Below, piece after piece: positions 1 to 7,488 of a stretch of DNA of 64,000 nucleotides; within the stretch, counting starts at the first letter, position 1; each line of letters starts with the position of its first letter. Where the stretch lies: the NCBI RefSeq assembly GCF_032098525.1, contig NZ_CP134890.1, forward strand, positions 1,426,001-1,490,000, written 5' to 3'. The notes below the pieces were generated by a model that searched no databases, was not told the origin of the DNA, and saw nothing but the letters and a program-made list of their open reading frames with translations. The position numbers were made by a program, and so were the translations under genes. This stretch comes from Flavobacterium sp. PMTSA4 (GTDB lineage: Bacteria > Bacteroidota > Bacteroidia > Flavobacteriales > Flavobacteriaceae).

Positions 1-335
1 AGAAATCGCTCTTGCAACCTAACCAATAAACTTTAATCATGAATCATTCTTTTAAAAGAAGTGCTGACTAAACTTTTCTCAAAAGCATGTAATAAATTAA
101 ATCAGTTAAATTACTGATTATCATGATTATTAGTCTAATTTTATATAACAAAGTTACGATTGATTTATCAATTCTAATAATTACAATAGACAATGTTTTG
201 TTAAATTTTTATTTAACAAATCGTTACATTTTATAGGTAAACTACTTAAAATCAAGAGTCTATAAACAAAGTAAGAGCACTATTCTCAAAAGATGAGGAT
301 GTGCTCTTACTGACTTAACCTAATTAACTAAAAAA
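1..335. other. Intergenic region at the left edge
   Basis: I see no complete gene here. Frame 2 of the plus strand opens with six codons (E-I-A-L-A-T) and a TAA at 20-22, which could be the tail of a gene starting outside the window, but this is too short to support. The rest is AT-rich, with a hairpin at 271-310 that serves the minus-strand gene ending at 336. Confidence 0.4.
271..310 (-). terminator. Hairpin downstream of the ABC1 kinase gene
   Basis: The arms GTAAGAGCAC (271-280) and GTGCTCTTAC (301-310) form a perfect 10-bp inverted repeat with a 20-nt loop. Read on the minus strand it is followed by TTTGTTTAT, a weak T tract. It is probably the transcription end of the TetR/ABC1 unit. 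The long loop lowers certainty. Confidence 0.5.
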
Positions 336-1646
336 TTAAATAATATATTTTTCAAACGTTTTGGTGTGAACTCTGGCTTTCAAATCGTGAAGCAAATTAT
401 AAAGCCCAAAAAACGTTCGGTTGATGTATAAAAAATGTTTGGAACCGCGGTTGCCGTTCATTTTTCGCAATTGTGTATCTTTTGAAAACTCTTCGCCCAT
501 TTGAGCAATCTTACCAAAGAAATCTTCATCTGAAAAATCAAAATAATCGCCGTGGAAAGGTTGTGTAAACAAGCTTAACAACTCATGGAATATTTTGGTA
601 AAGTATTCAATCTCTTTAGGCGAATCGTCTTCACGCAAAATTTCTAATTCGTATAATTTCTCATTAAACAACGCCGGATTGTCAATAACTTCGGGTTTTG
701 CCAATTCAAAATAGGGAACGTAAAATTCCTCGGGAACCTGCTTGATACAACCAAAATCAATAGCTACCAATTGACCGTTTTTATCAATGATAAAATTACC
801 CGGATGCGGATCGGCATGCACTTGCTTTAAATGATGCATCTGATACATGTAGAAATCCCAAAGAGCTTGCCCAAGTTTATCGCCCAAAACGCTATCGGTA
901 TTATGAGCTGCAAACTCCGATAAGTGTTCGCCTTCTATCCATTCCATAGTCAATATCTTCTCTGAAGAATATTCAGGATAATATTTTGGAAAACGAAGAT
1001 TTTCGATGTTTTTACACCAATCAGAAACCTCAACACTTTGCTTTAATTCCAGAGTATAATCAGTTTCTTCTAATAATTTATTTTCAACTTCTTGAAAATA
1101 TTTCTCAGAATCTTTACCACGAAGATTGAACATTCGGGTAGCAATAGGTTTTACTAAAGCCAAATCAGAACTTATGCTATCAGCCACACCAGGATATTGA
1201 ATTTTTACGGCAAAAGTTTTATCGTCTTTAGTGGCTTTATGCACCTGACCAATGCTTGCGGCATTCACCGCATCGGGTGTAAAGGTATCGTAGATTTCTT
1301 CGGGATATTTACCCAAATATTTTTTAAAAGTCTTTTTAACCAATGGCGCCGACAATGGTGGTACTGAAAATTGTGAAAGCGAAAATTTTTCCACATAGGC
1401 TTGCGGCATGATGCTTTTATCCATGCTCAACATTTGAGCAACTTTCAATGCGCTGCCTTTTAGGTTTTTTAAACCATCATAAATGTCTTCGGCATTGTTT
1501 TCGTTGAGTTTATCACGGTTTAAAGATGGATTTACTATTTTTTCGCCATAATAGGCAACATAGTTTCCTCCTACTTTAATTCCGGTTTTCACCAATTGGC
1601 TGGCACGTTCAATTTTTCCCGTTGGGATTTTATCTAAAGTTTTCAT
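336..1646 (-). CDS. ABC1/AarF/UbiB family atypical protein kinase
   Basis: A 436-residue ABC1 (AarF/UbiB) kinase-like protein. With the start used here, visible signatures are the family KxxQ-type segment (K-G-S-A-L-K-V-A-Q, about 63-71), the alanine-rich loop A-A-S-I-G-Q (129-134), the lysine in A-V-K-I-Q (about 148), the catalytic loop H-A-D-P-H-P-G-N (277-284) and the metal-binding D-F-G (297-299). The ATG at 1646 is preferred over an in-frame TTG at 1652, which directly follows the TetR stop. The family supports isoprenoid quinone biosynthesis or lipid homeostasis; Flavobacteria use menaquinone, so a ubiquinone role does not carry over and the substrate is unknown. It follows a TetR-like gene by 6 nt, so the two are surely co-transcribed. 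Confidence 0.9.
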   Translation of the reverse strand: MKTLDKIPTGKIERASQLVKTGIKVGGNYVAYYGEKIVNPSLNRDKLNENNAEDIYDGLKNLKGSALKVAQMLSMDKSIMPQAYVEKFSLSQFSVPPLSAPLVKKTFKKYLGKYPEEIYDTFTPDAVNAASIGQVHKATKDDKTFAVKIQYPGVADSISSDLALVKPIATRMFNLRGKDSEKYFQEVENKLLEETDYTLELKQSVEVSDWCKNIENLRFPKYYPEYSSEKILTMEWIEGEHLSEFAAHNTDSVLGDKLGQALWDFYMYQMHHLKQVHADPHPGNFIIDKNGQLVAIDFGCIKQVPEEFYVPYFELAKPEVIDNPALFNEKLYELEILREDDSPKEIEYFTKIFHELLSLFTQPFHGDYFDFSDEDFFGKIAQMGEEFSKDTQLRKMNGNRGSKHFLYINRTFFGLYNLLHDLKARVHTKTFEKYII

Positions 1647-1652
1647 GGGCAA

Positions 1653-2321
1653 TTACATTTTTTCTTTCCACAAAAACTTTCCTAAATCGAATAAGTTTTC
1701 AAATTGTTTTGTATCCAATAATCCCACAACTGTAGTTACCGATTTTTCGATTAAAACATCTGTTTTTTCAAATCCTTTGGAAGTATCGTCTATCCAGAAT
1801 TTTAATAAAAATAAAAATTGCAACCATGCGCCTTCTGAGTACGTTGGTTCTTTTATTTTGTTTAATTTACCCAGAACAGGATTATCTTCTTTACTGATTA
1901 TTTCTTTCACAAAATCTTTAAAATGAGTTCTGAAACGTTTTAAATCTTTTAAATTTTTCAACCCATTTCTATTTTCTTTCAAGTAAAACATCACATAAGT
2001 TCTGTTTAACGTAAGAATTTCAAAAAGAGTGAAATATAAAGTCAGTAATTTGTCTTTATCGCTGAAAGAAGCATAATTTTTATCTTTCTTTATAGTTGTC
2101 AAAGCATTTTCTATAAACTTTTCCCAAACAAATTCTTTCAAAGAATCAAAGGATCCAAAAAAGGAATAGAAATCAGTTTCTTTTATTTGGTGCTTTTGAC
2201 AAAAGGTATAAACGTTTTTTGGTTCTTCGTTGTTTTGAAGTACATCATCCATAAAATGGGTAATGATAAGTAAATCATCTACGATTTCTTTTTTTGTATT
2301 TGCTTTTTTTGTTGCAGTCAT
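1653..2321 (-). CDS. TetR-family transcriptional regulator
   Basis: A 222-residue protein with an N-terminal helix-turn-helix of TetR type (about 10-65, including T-F-C-Q-K-H-Q-I-K-E-T-D-F-Y-S-F-F-G-S-F), followed by an all-helical ligand-binding region. The F-Y-x-x-F-G/x-S-x-x-x-L pattern of the recognition helix is typical. It is first in a two-gene unit with the ABC1 kinase 6 nt downstream, so it may control its own operon, perhaps in response to a lipid or quinone-related ligand. That is inference. The C-terminal domain gives no clue to the effector. Confidence 0.8.
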   Translation of the reverse strand: MTATKKANTKKEIVDDLLIITHFMDDVLQNNEEPKNVYTFCQKHQIKETDFYSFFGSFDSLKEFVWEKFIENALTTIKKDKNYASFSDKDKLLTLYFTLFEILTLNRTYVMFYLKENRNGLKNLKDLKRFRTHFKDFVKEIISKEDNPVLGKLNKIKEPTYSEGAWLQFLFLLKFWIDDTSKGFEKTDVLIEKSVTTVVGLLDTKQFENLFDLGKFLWKEKM

Positions 2322-2410
2322 AACAAATTGATTAGTAATGTAAAATTACAAACCAATCTTCTATTTAAAGATTAACTAATTAGAAAGTTTTGTTAAAGTT
2401 CTTTCAAAAA

Positions 2411-2437
2411 AAAAGACACCCTAAAAAGGTGTCTTTT
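2411..2437 (-). terminator. Intrinsic terminator of the OmpA/lipocalin unit
   Basis: AAAAGACACC (2411-2420) pairs perfectly with GGTGTCTTTT (2428-2437) around a 7-nt loop. On the minus strand the hairpin is followed by a long T run (2413-2406). It lies just downstream of the OmpA-family stop codon. Confidence 0.85.
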
Positions 2438-2462
2438 ACTATATATAGATAAGCTTTCGCTG

Positions 2463-3158
2463 TTAGTTTCCAGCTTCTTTTTTAGCATCCTGAATCATTT
2501 TTTCATTTGCCGTAATAGCAAACTCAACTCTACGGTTTTGACTTCTACCTTCTACGGTTTCATTAGTAGCAATTGGGTCAGCAATACCTAAACCAGTAGT
2601 TACAAAACGAGAAGAAGATAATCCTTTACCTGATAAATAATTTTTAACCGATTCGGCTCTTTCTCCTGATAATTTTAAGTTATACTCAGGTGTACCTGTG
2701 CTATCTGTATATCCATAAATATTAATATTCGTATCTGGATATTGATTAAACACCGGAACTAATTTGTCTAAATTAGCTTTAGCAGTAGCTGTAAGCGTAG
2801 ATTTGTTAGTATCAAAACGCACGGCATTTTCACCCAATACTAATTTAATACCTTCACCCACACGTTCAACTTGTGCACCAGGTAAAGCTGTTTCAATTTC
2901 ACGGGCTTGTTTGTCCATTTTGTTACCAATAACTCCACCAGCAACACCACCAACAACACCACCGATAACTGCTCCAAGAGCACCGTTTCCGCCTTTTCCT
3001 AAGTTGTTACCTAATACTCCACCAATTACAGCTCCGGCAACAGTACCTATGGCTGCACCTCGTTGTGTTTTATTTGTGTTTTTAACGGCTTCACAACTAG
3101 TAAATGTGTTTCCTAAAATAAAAACACTTCCTAATAATATAATAGTAAACTTTTTCAT
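2463..3158 (-). CDS. OmpA-family lipoprotein with glycine zipper
   Basis: A 231-residue envelope protein. It has a lipoprotein-type signal peptide (hydrophobic 4-17, then T-S-C with Cys about 22), a glycine-zipper segment (about 34-80, dense in G-A-x-x-G repeats) and a C-terminal OmpA peptidoglycan-binding domain (about 110-215) with the motif G-Y-T-D-S-T-G-T-x-x-Y-N-x-x-L-S and a downstream N-R-R-V-E. Proteins of this build tether the outer membrane to peptidoglycan. It is downstream of, and 5 nt from, a lipocalin-like lipoprotein gene, so they form an operon ending at the hairpin at 2411-2437. Confidence 0.88.
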   Translation of the reverse strand: MKKFTIILLGSVFILGNTFTSCEAVKNTNKTQRGAAIGTVAGAVIGGVLGNNLGKGGNGALGAVIGGVVGGVAGGVIGNKMDKQAREIETALPGAQVERVGEGIKLVLGENAVRFDTNKSTLTATAKANLDKLVPVFNQYPDTNINIYGYTDSTGTPEYNLKLSGERAESVKNYLSGKGLSSSRFVTTGLGIADPIATNETVEGRSQNRRVEFAITANEKMIQDAKKEAGN

Positions 3159-3163
3159 GATTC

Positions 3164-3637
3164 TTAATTTAATTTTACAAATTGATACACAACATCGGTC
3201 ATTTTTCCGGCAACATCTATTCTATCTATTAATTGAAAAGATGTATCGGTTTGATTGGCAACTTTCAAGATATAACCTGCCTTAACGGTTTTAGCTTTAG
3301 CTTCATCTAAAATTTTCATAACAAAATTTCCCTCTTTATTAATATACCAAGTAATTGGTGTAGAATAAGCTGTACAACTAGCACTGTTTAAAGAAAAGTT
3401 ACCCTTGTTATTGTTAGAAACAAATTTCCAAGTACTTCCAATAAAACATTTAGAATCTGCCAAATCAAAAGATGTTACTTTGATAACATCTGAACCTGGA
3501 TAAGTAACACTGGTAATACTCCAATTACCTTTAATTGCTACTTCTGACTTAATATCCAATTTGGTATTGGTTACCGATTTCGATTTACAACCTACAAAGG
3601 CAATCGAGAAGATTAATAATAAAATAACTTTTTTCAT
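3164..3637 (-). CDS. Lipocalin-like lipoprotein
   Basis: A 157-residue lipoprotein with a short signal peptide and lipobox (F-V-G-C, Cys 17), followed by a compact beta-rich domain. The order G-N-W-S-I-T-S-V, then a Cys-containing W-K-F-V segment, then closing strands, fits the lipocalin-like (lipocalin_4/5) domains of Bacteroidetes lipoproteins. Two further cysteines (about 64 and 84) could form a disulfide. It is the first gene of the unit with the OmpA lipoprotein. The ligand is unknown. Confidence 0.7.
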   Translation of the reverse strand: MKKVILLLIFSIAFVGCKSKSVTNTKLDIKSEVAIKGNWSITSVTYPGSDVIKVTSFDLADSKCFIGSTWKFVSNNNKGNFSLNSASCTAYSTPITWYINKEGNFVMKILDEAKAKTVKAGYILKVANQTDTSFQLIDRIDVAGKMTDVVYQFVKLN

Positions 3638-3814
3638 ACGGGTTGAATTTAATTTTACTCTACAAAGATAATAGCAATTCTAACAATCCTTTTACAATAT
3701 TTACAAGAAATGTTGTAGAATTGTTACTACGTCAATTTGTCATATCGAATTGTATTGGTATTGGTTTTGCTAGTCAAGAGTAAACAATGTTTAATTATTA
3801 AAAATAGTATAATT

Positions 3815-5701
3815 ATGAGTTCAGGAAAAATTAATGTTTCGGTAGAAAACATTTTCCCTTTAATCAAAAAATTCCTTTATAGCGACCATGAAATCTTTCT
3901 TAGAGAATTAGTTTCAAACGCAACAGACGCCACTTTAAAATTAAAACACCTTACCAGCATTGGCGAAGCCAAAGTAGAATATGGCAATCCGATGATTGAA
4001 GTTAAAATTGATAAAGACAATAAAAAACTTCACATCATTGACCAAGGTTTGGGTATGACTGCCGAAGAAGTAGAAAAATACATCAACCAAATCGCTTTTT
4101 CGGGTGCTGAAGAATTTTTAGAAAAGTATAAAGACTCTGCCAAAGATTCAGGTATCATTGGACATTTTGGTCTTGGTTTTTATTCTGCGTTCATGGTAGC
4201 ATCAAAAGTAGAAATTATTACCAAATCTTTTAAAGATGAACCTGCAGCACATTGGTCTTGTGACGGAAGTCCTGAGTTTAGTTTGATTGAAAGCGACAAA
4301 AAAGAAAGAGGAACCGAAATCATTCTTCACATTGCTGAAGATTCTTTAGAGTTTTTAGAAGAATTTAAAATTCGTGAATTGTTGACGAAGTATAACAAAT
4401 TCATGCCAGTGCCAATAAAATTTGGAACTAAGCAAGAAGCGCTTCCAAAACCTGAAGATGCAGGCGATGATTATAGAACAGAATACAAAGAAGTTGACAA
4501 CATCATCAACAACCCAAATCCAGCTTGGACCAAACAACCAACAGATTTAAAAGAAGAAGATTATAAAGCGTTCTATCATGAATTGTATCCAATGCAATTT
4601 GAAGAACCTTTATTTAACATTCATTTGAATGTAGATTATCCGTTTAACTTGACCGGGATTTTATATTTCCCAAAAATGTCTGCGGATTTACAGATTCAAA
4701 AAGATAAAATTCAATTATACCAAAATCAAGTATTTGTCACAGATAATGTAGAAGGCATTGTTCCTGAGTTTTTAGGAATGCTACGCGGAGTAATTGACTC
4801 GCCAGATATTCCTTTGAATGTGTCACGTTCTTACCTTCAAGCAGACGGAAATGTAAAAAAGATTTCGAATTACATCACTCGTAAAGTAGCTGATAAATTG
4901 AAATCATTATTTAACGAAAACCGTGAAGATTTTGAACAAAAATGGAACGATATCAAAATTGTTTTAGAATATGGAATGCTTTCTGAACCTAAGTTCTATG
5001 AAAAAGCAGGAGATTTTGTATTATATCCATCAGTAGATGATAAATATTACACCTTAGCCGAATTAAAAGAAGCCATAACTCCAAACCAAACGGATAAAAA
5101 CGGAAAGGTTGTTGTTCTTTACGCTTCAAACAAGGAAGCACAACATGGTTATATCGAAATCGCTAAAGAAAAAGGATATGAAGTTCTATTATTGGATTCA
5201 CCAATCGTATCGCATTTAATTCAAAAATTAGAAGCAGACAACGAGAACTTAACGTTCACTCGTGTAGACTCTGACCATATTGATAAATTAATCCAAAAAG
5301 AAGAAGAGCAAATTTCAAAACTTTCGGAGGAAGAATCAACTAAGTTAAAAACAGTTTTAGAAGAAATAGTTCCAAAAACAACCTATACGGTTCAATTAGA
5401 AGCTATGGATAGCAAAGCGGCTCCATTCATTATCACACAACCTGAATTCATGCGAAGAATGAAAGAAATGAGTCAAACTGGCGGCGGTGGAATGTTCGGA
5501 ATGGGTAATTTCCCAGAAATGTATAATTTGGTGGTAAACTCTAATTCTGAGTTAGCTTCTACAATCTTAAACACAGAAGACAAATCGGCTCAAGAAAGTT
5601 TGGTAAAACAAGCGCTTGATTTAGCCAAAATTTCTCAAGGATTATTGAAAGGCGAAGAATTGACGGCTTTTGTAAAGAGAAGTTTTGAGTTGATTAAATA
5701 G
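3815..5701 (+). CDS. Molecular chaperone HtpG (Hsp90)
   Basis: Bacterial Hsp90, 628 residues from the ATG at 3815. An in-frame TTG at 3737 would add 26 residues unlike the family, so it is rejected. The GHKL ATPase domain is at the N-terminus: E-L-V-S-N-A-T-D-A (31-39, with T where S is usual), D-Q-G-L-G-M (76-81) and the G-H-F-G-L-G-F-Y-S lid region near 122. The middle domain carries the conserved N-V-S-R-S-Y-L-Q catalytic-loop segment. There is no eukaryote-type acidic linker or MEEVD tail. It helps fold client proteins in the cytoplasm. It stands alone, followed by a terminator. Confidence 0.97.
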   Translation: MSSGKINVSVENIFPLIKKFLYSDHEIFLRELVSNATDATLKLKHLTSIGEAKVEYGNPMIEVKIDKDNKKLHIIDQGLGMTAEEVEKYINQIAFSGAEEFLEKYKDSAKDSGIIGHFGLGFYSAFMVASKVEIITKSFKDEPAAHWSCDGSPEFSLIESDKKERGTEIILHIAEDSLEFLEEFKIRELLTKYNKFMPVPIKFGTKQEALPKPEDAGDDYRTEYKEVDNIINNPNPAWTKQPTDLKEEDYKAFYHELYPMQFEEPLFNIHLNVDYPFNLTGILYFPKMSADLQIQKDKIQLYQNQVFVTDNVEGIVPEFLGMLRGVIDSPDIPLNVSRSYLQADGNVKKISNYITRKVADKLKSLFNENREDFEQKWNDIKIVLEYGMLSEPKFYEKAGDFVLYPSVDDKYYTLAELKEAITPNQTDKNGKVVVLYASNKEAQHGYIEIAKEKGYEVLLLDSPIVSHLIQKLEADNENLTFTRVDSDHIDKLIQKEEEQISKLSEEESTKLKTVLEEIVPKTTYTVQLEAMDSKAAPFIITQPEFMRRMKEMSQTGGGGMFGMGNFPEMYNLVVNSNSELASTILNTEDKSAQESLVKQALDLAKISQGLLKGEELTAFVKRSFELIK

Positions 5702-5730
5702 TAAGAAAGAAACAAGAGAAAAGAAAAAAG

Positions 5731-5759
5731 ACCTGCTAGTGAAAACTTGCAGGTTTTTT
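5731..5759 (+). terminator. Terminator of htpG
   Basis: ACCTGC (5731-5736) pairs with GCAGGT (5749-5754), extended inward by AGT/ACT, and is followed by six Ts. Adenines before the stem can pair with the T tract, so it may also work in the reverse direction. Confidence 0.85.
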
Positions 5760-5806
5760 ATTGGAATAAATTTACGAACTTCGTAACTCACAATTTTCAA
5801 TAAAAA

Positions 5807-6199
5807 ATGACTCTAGAAATACAAACTCCTGCTTTACTCTTTTCTGCAACATCGTTAATATTATTGGCATATACCAATCGTTTTTTGACTATAGCACAAA
5901 TCGTTCGTGGCTTGAAGAAAACGTATGACCAAGAACACAGCAAAGACATCTTTCTTCAAATTAAAAACCTCAACTTACGCCTTTCTCTAATAAGATACAT
6001 GCAGCTTTTTGGAGTGTTATGTTTGTTTCTATCTGTTTTTGCAATGCTTGTGTTATTTTTAAATTTTCAAGTAGTTGGAATCTATTTATTTGCTGGAAGT
6101 TTGTTGTGCTTATTAATATCGCTTGGACTTTCTTTTTGGGAAATTAGCATTTCTGTAACTGCACTGAGATTACACTTGAAAGATTTGATGGAAAAATAA
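5807..6199 (+). CDS. DUF2721 family membrane protein
   Basis: A 130-residue integral membrane protein. The N-terminal T-P-A-L-L-F-S-A-T-S-L-I-L-L-A-Y-T-N-R-F matches the DUF2721 family. Three hydrophobic segments lie at about 8-26, 64-86 and 90-112, joined by a basic loop (about 35-58). The function of the family is unknown. It sits 51 nt upstream of the NYN-LOTUS gene on the same strand and may share its transcript. Confidence 0.8.
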   Translation: MTLEIQTPALLFSATSLILLAYTNRFLTIAQIVRGLKKTYDQEHSKDIFLQIKNLNLRLSLIRYMQLFGVLCLFLSVFAMLVLFLNFQVVGIYLFAGSLLCLLISLGLSFWEISISVTALRLHLKDLMEK

Positions 6200-6250
6200 A
6201 CCTCAAATTAAATTTGAGTACCTTTAAAGACTATTTTCTAAAAATAACAC

Positions 6251-7012
6251 ATGGAAACCAAAAAAGACCTAAAACTTGCCGTACTAATTGATGCCGATAA
6301 CGTTCCTTATGCTAACGTAAAAGAAATGTTTGAAGAAATAGCAAAGTATGGAACGCCAACTTTCAAGCGAATTTATGCCGATTGGACGAAGCCAACGGTT
6401 TCCGGTTGGAAAAATGTACTTTTAGAAAACGCGATAACACCAGTACAACAATACAGTTATACTTCAGGCAAAAACTCTTCGGACAGTGCATTGATTATTG
6501 ATGCTATGGATATTTTATACACAGGAAATGTTGATGGTTTTTGTATAGTTTCTAGCGATTCTGATTTTACACGTTTAGCAACACGTTTGCGTGAAGCAGG
6601 CATGAAAGTTATCGGAATTGGTGAAAAGAAAACCTTAACTCCATTCATTACGGCTTGTGATAAGTTTATCTATATCGAAATTTTAAAGAAAGAAGAAACG
6701 GAAAGTATAAATGATAATGATGCTAAAAGAACTTCCCGAAAACCAAAAGCAAAGACTAATCCATTAAGTAAAATTGACCCAAAAATCATTAAATTATTTT
6801 CAGATAGCATCAATGATTTAGAAGACGAAAACGGTTGGGCATTTTTGGGTGATTTAGGAAACTTAATGCTCAAAAAGAAACCTGATTTTGATCCAAGAAA
6901 TTATGGTTTTCCAAAACTTTTACCACTAATAAAAAGCATAAACAAGTTTGAAACGGATATTAGAGAAACTGGAAATTCAAACATTAAACACATTTATGTA
7001 AAAAAGAAATAG
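6251..7012 (+). CDS. NYN-domain / OST-HTH (LOTUS) RNA-associated protein
   Basis: A 253-residue two-domain protein. Residues about 8-145 form a NYN (PIN-like, LabA/Limkain type) domain with acidic motifs L-I-D-A-D-N-V-P, D-S-A-L-I-I-D-A-M-D and S-S-D-S-D-F, the expected metal-binding aspartates of this nuclease-like fold. A basic linker (K-R-T-S-R-K-P-K) leads to an OST-HTH/LOTUS domain (about 175-253) with D-E-N-G-W-A-F-L-G-D-L-G and F-D-P-R-N-Y-G-F-P-K-L. NYN plus LOTUS proteins are thought to bind or cut RNA. A small unknown gene follows after 6 nt and is probably co-expressed. Confidence 0.88.
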   Translation: METKKDLKLAVLIDADNVPYANVKEMFEEIAKYGTPTFKRIYADWTKPTVSGWKNVLLENAITPVQQYSYTSGKNSSDSALIIDAMDILYTGNVDGFCIVSSDSDFTRLATRLREAGMKVIGIGEKKTLTPFITACDKFIYIEILKKEETESINDNDAKRTSRKPKAKTNPLSKIDPKIIKLFSDSINDLEDENGWAFLGDLGNLMLKKKPDFDPRNYGFPKLLPLIKSINKFETDIRETGNSNIKHIYVKKK

Positions 7013-7018
7013 CAATTT

Positions 7019-7432
7019 ATGAGTTTATTTAAAAAAATATTAAAATTTTTAGGATTAGAAGTTTATACTATTTCCTTGCAAAGCTTCAAAGAACAATTTG
7101 GAAATATGATGGAAATGGAATGGAAAGAAGTAAAAGTTAAAAGTCCAGATGGGATGATAAGTAAATATAAAACATTCCCTATTAATGAAATTAGATGTAA
7201 AAATGATGAAGGAAAAGAAGTGATTTTAAAAATAAAACCCTCAATAGAAATGAGAGTTACTTATTCAAATAACAAAAAATCAGTATTCTATTTTGATAAA
7301 ATTAAAGTTGAAAACAATACTATTTCTGGGAGCCAATCAAGAATATTCGGATTTATTACAAAAGAAATACATTTTAGAGACATTACTAAAATTGAAATTC
7401 AAGACGGAAGAAAACAATTTAAATATGTTTAA
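7019..7432 (+). CDS. Hypothetical protein in the NYN-LOTUS unit
   Basis: A 137-residue protein I do not recognise. It begins with a basic amphipathic stretch (F-K-K-I-L-K-F-L-G) and is otherwise lysine-rich and mixed alpha/beta, with a C-terminal run of predicted beta strands. There is no signal peptide or clear membrane segment. It starts 6 nt after the NYN-LOTUS stop and ends just before a strong terminator, so it is very likely translated with that gene. A regulatory or membrane-anchoring partner is only one possibility. Confidence 0.6.
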   Translation: MSLFKKILKFLGLEVYTISLQSFKEQFGNMMEMEWKEVKVKSPDGMISKYKTFPINEIRCKNDEGKEVILKIKPSIEMRVTYSNNKKSVFYFDKIKVENNTISGSQSRIFGFITKEIHFRDITKIEIQDGRKQFKYV

Positions 7433-7451
7433 CTTATTAAACTTTCAACTT

Positions 7452-7487
7452 AAAAAAGAACCGCAACAATTGTTGCGGTTCTTTTTT
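7452..7487. terminator. Perfectly symmetric bidirectional terminator
   Basis: A 36-nt perfect palindrome centred on AACAATTGTT, with arms that include GAACCGCAACA and flanks of six A and six T. It lies between the convergent unknown gene (stop 7432) and carB (stop 7489), so one element can end transcription from both sides. Confidence 0.9.
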
Positions 7488-7488
7488 A

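Noticed and set aside
2764..3285. Plus-strand reading frame opposite the OmpA lipoprotein
   Set aside because: It is low complexity, caused by the glycine-zipper codons of the real gene on the other strand.
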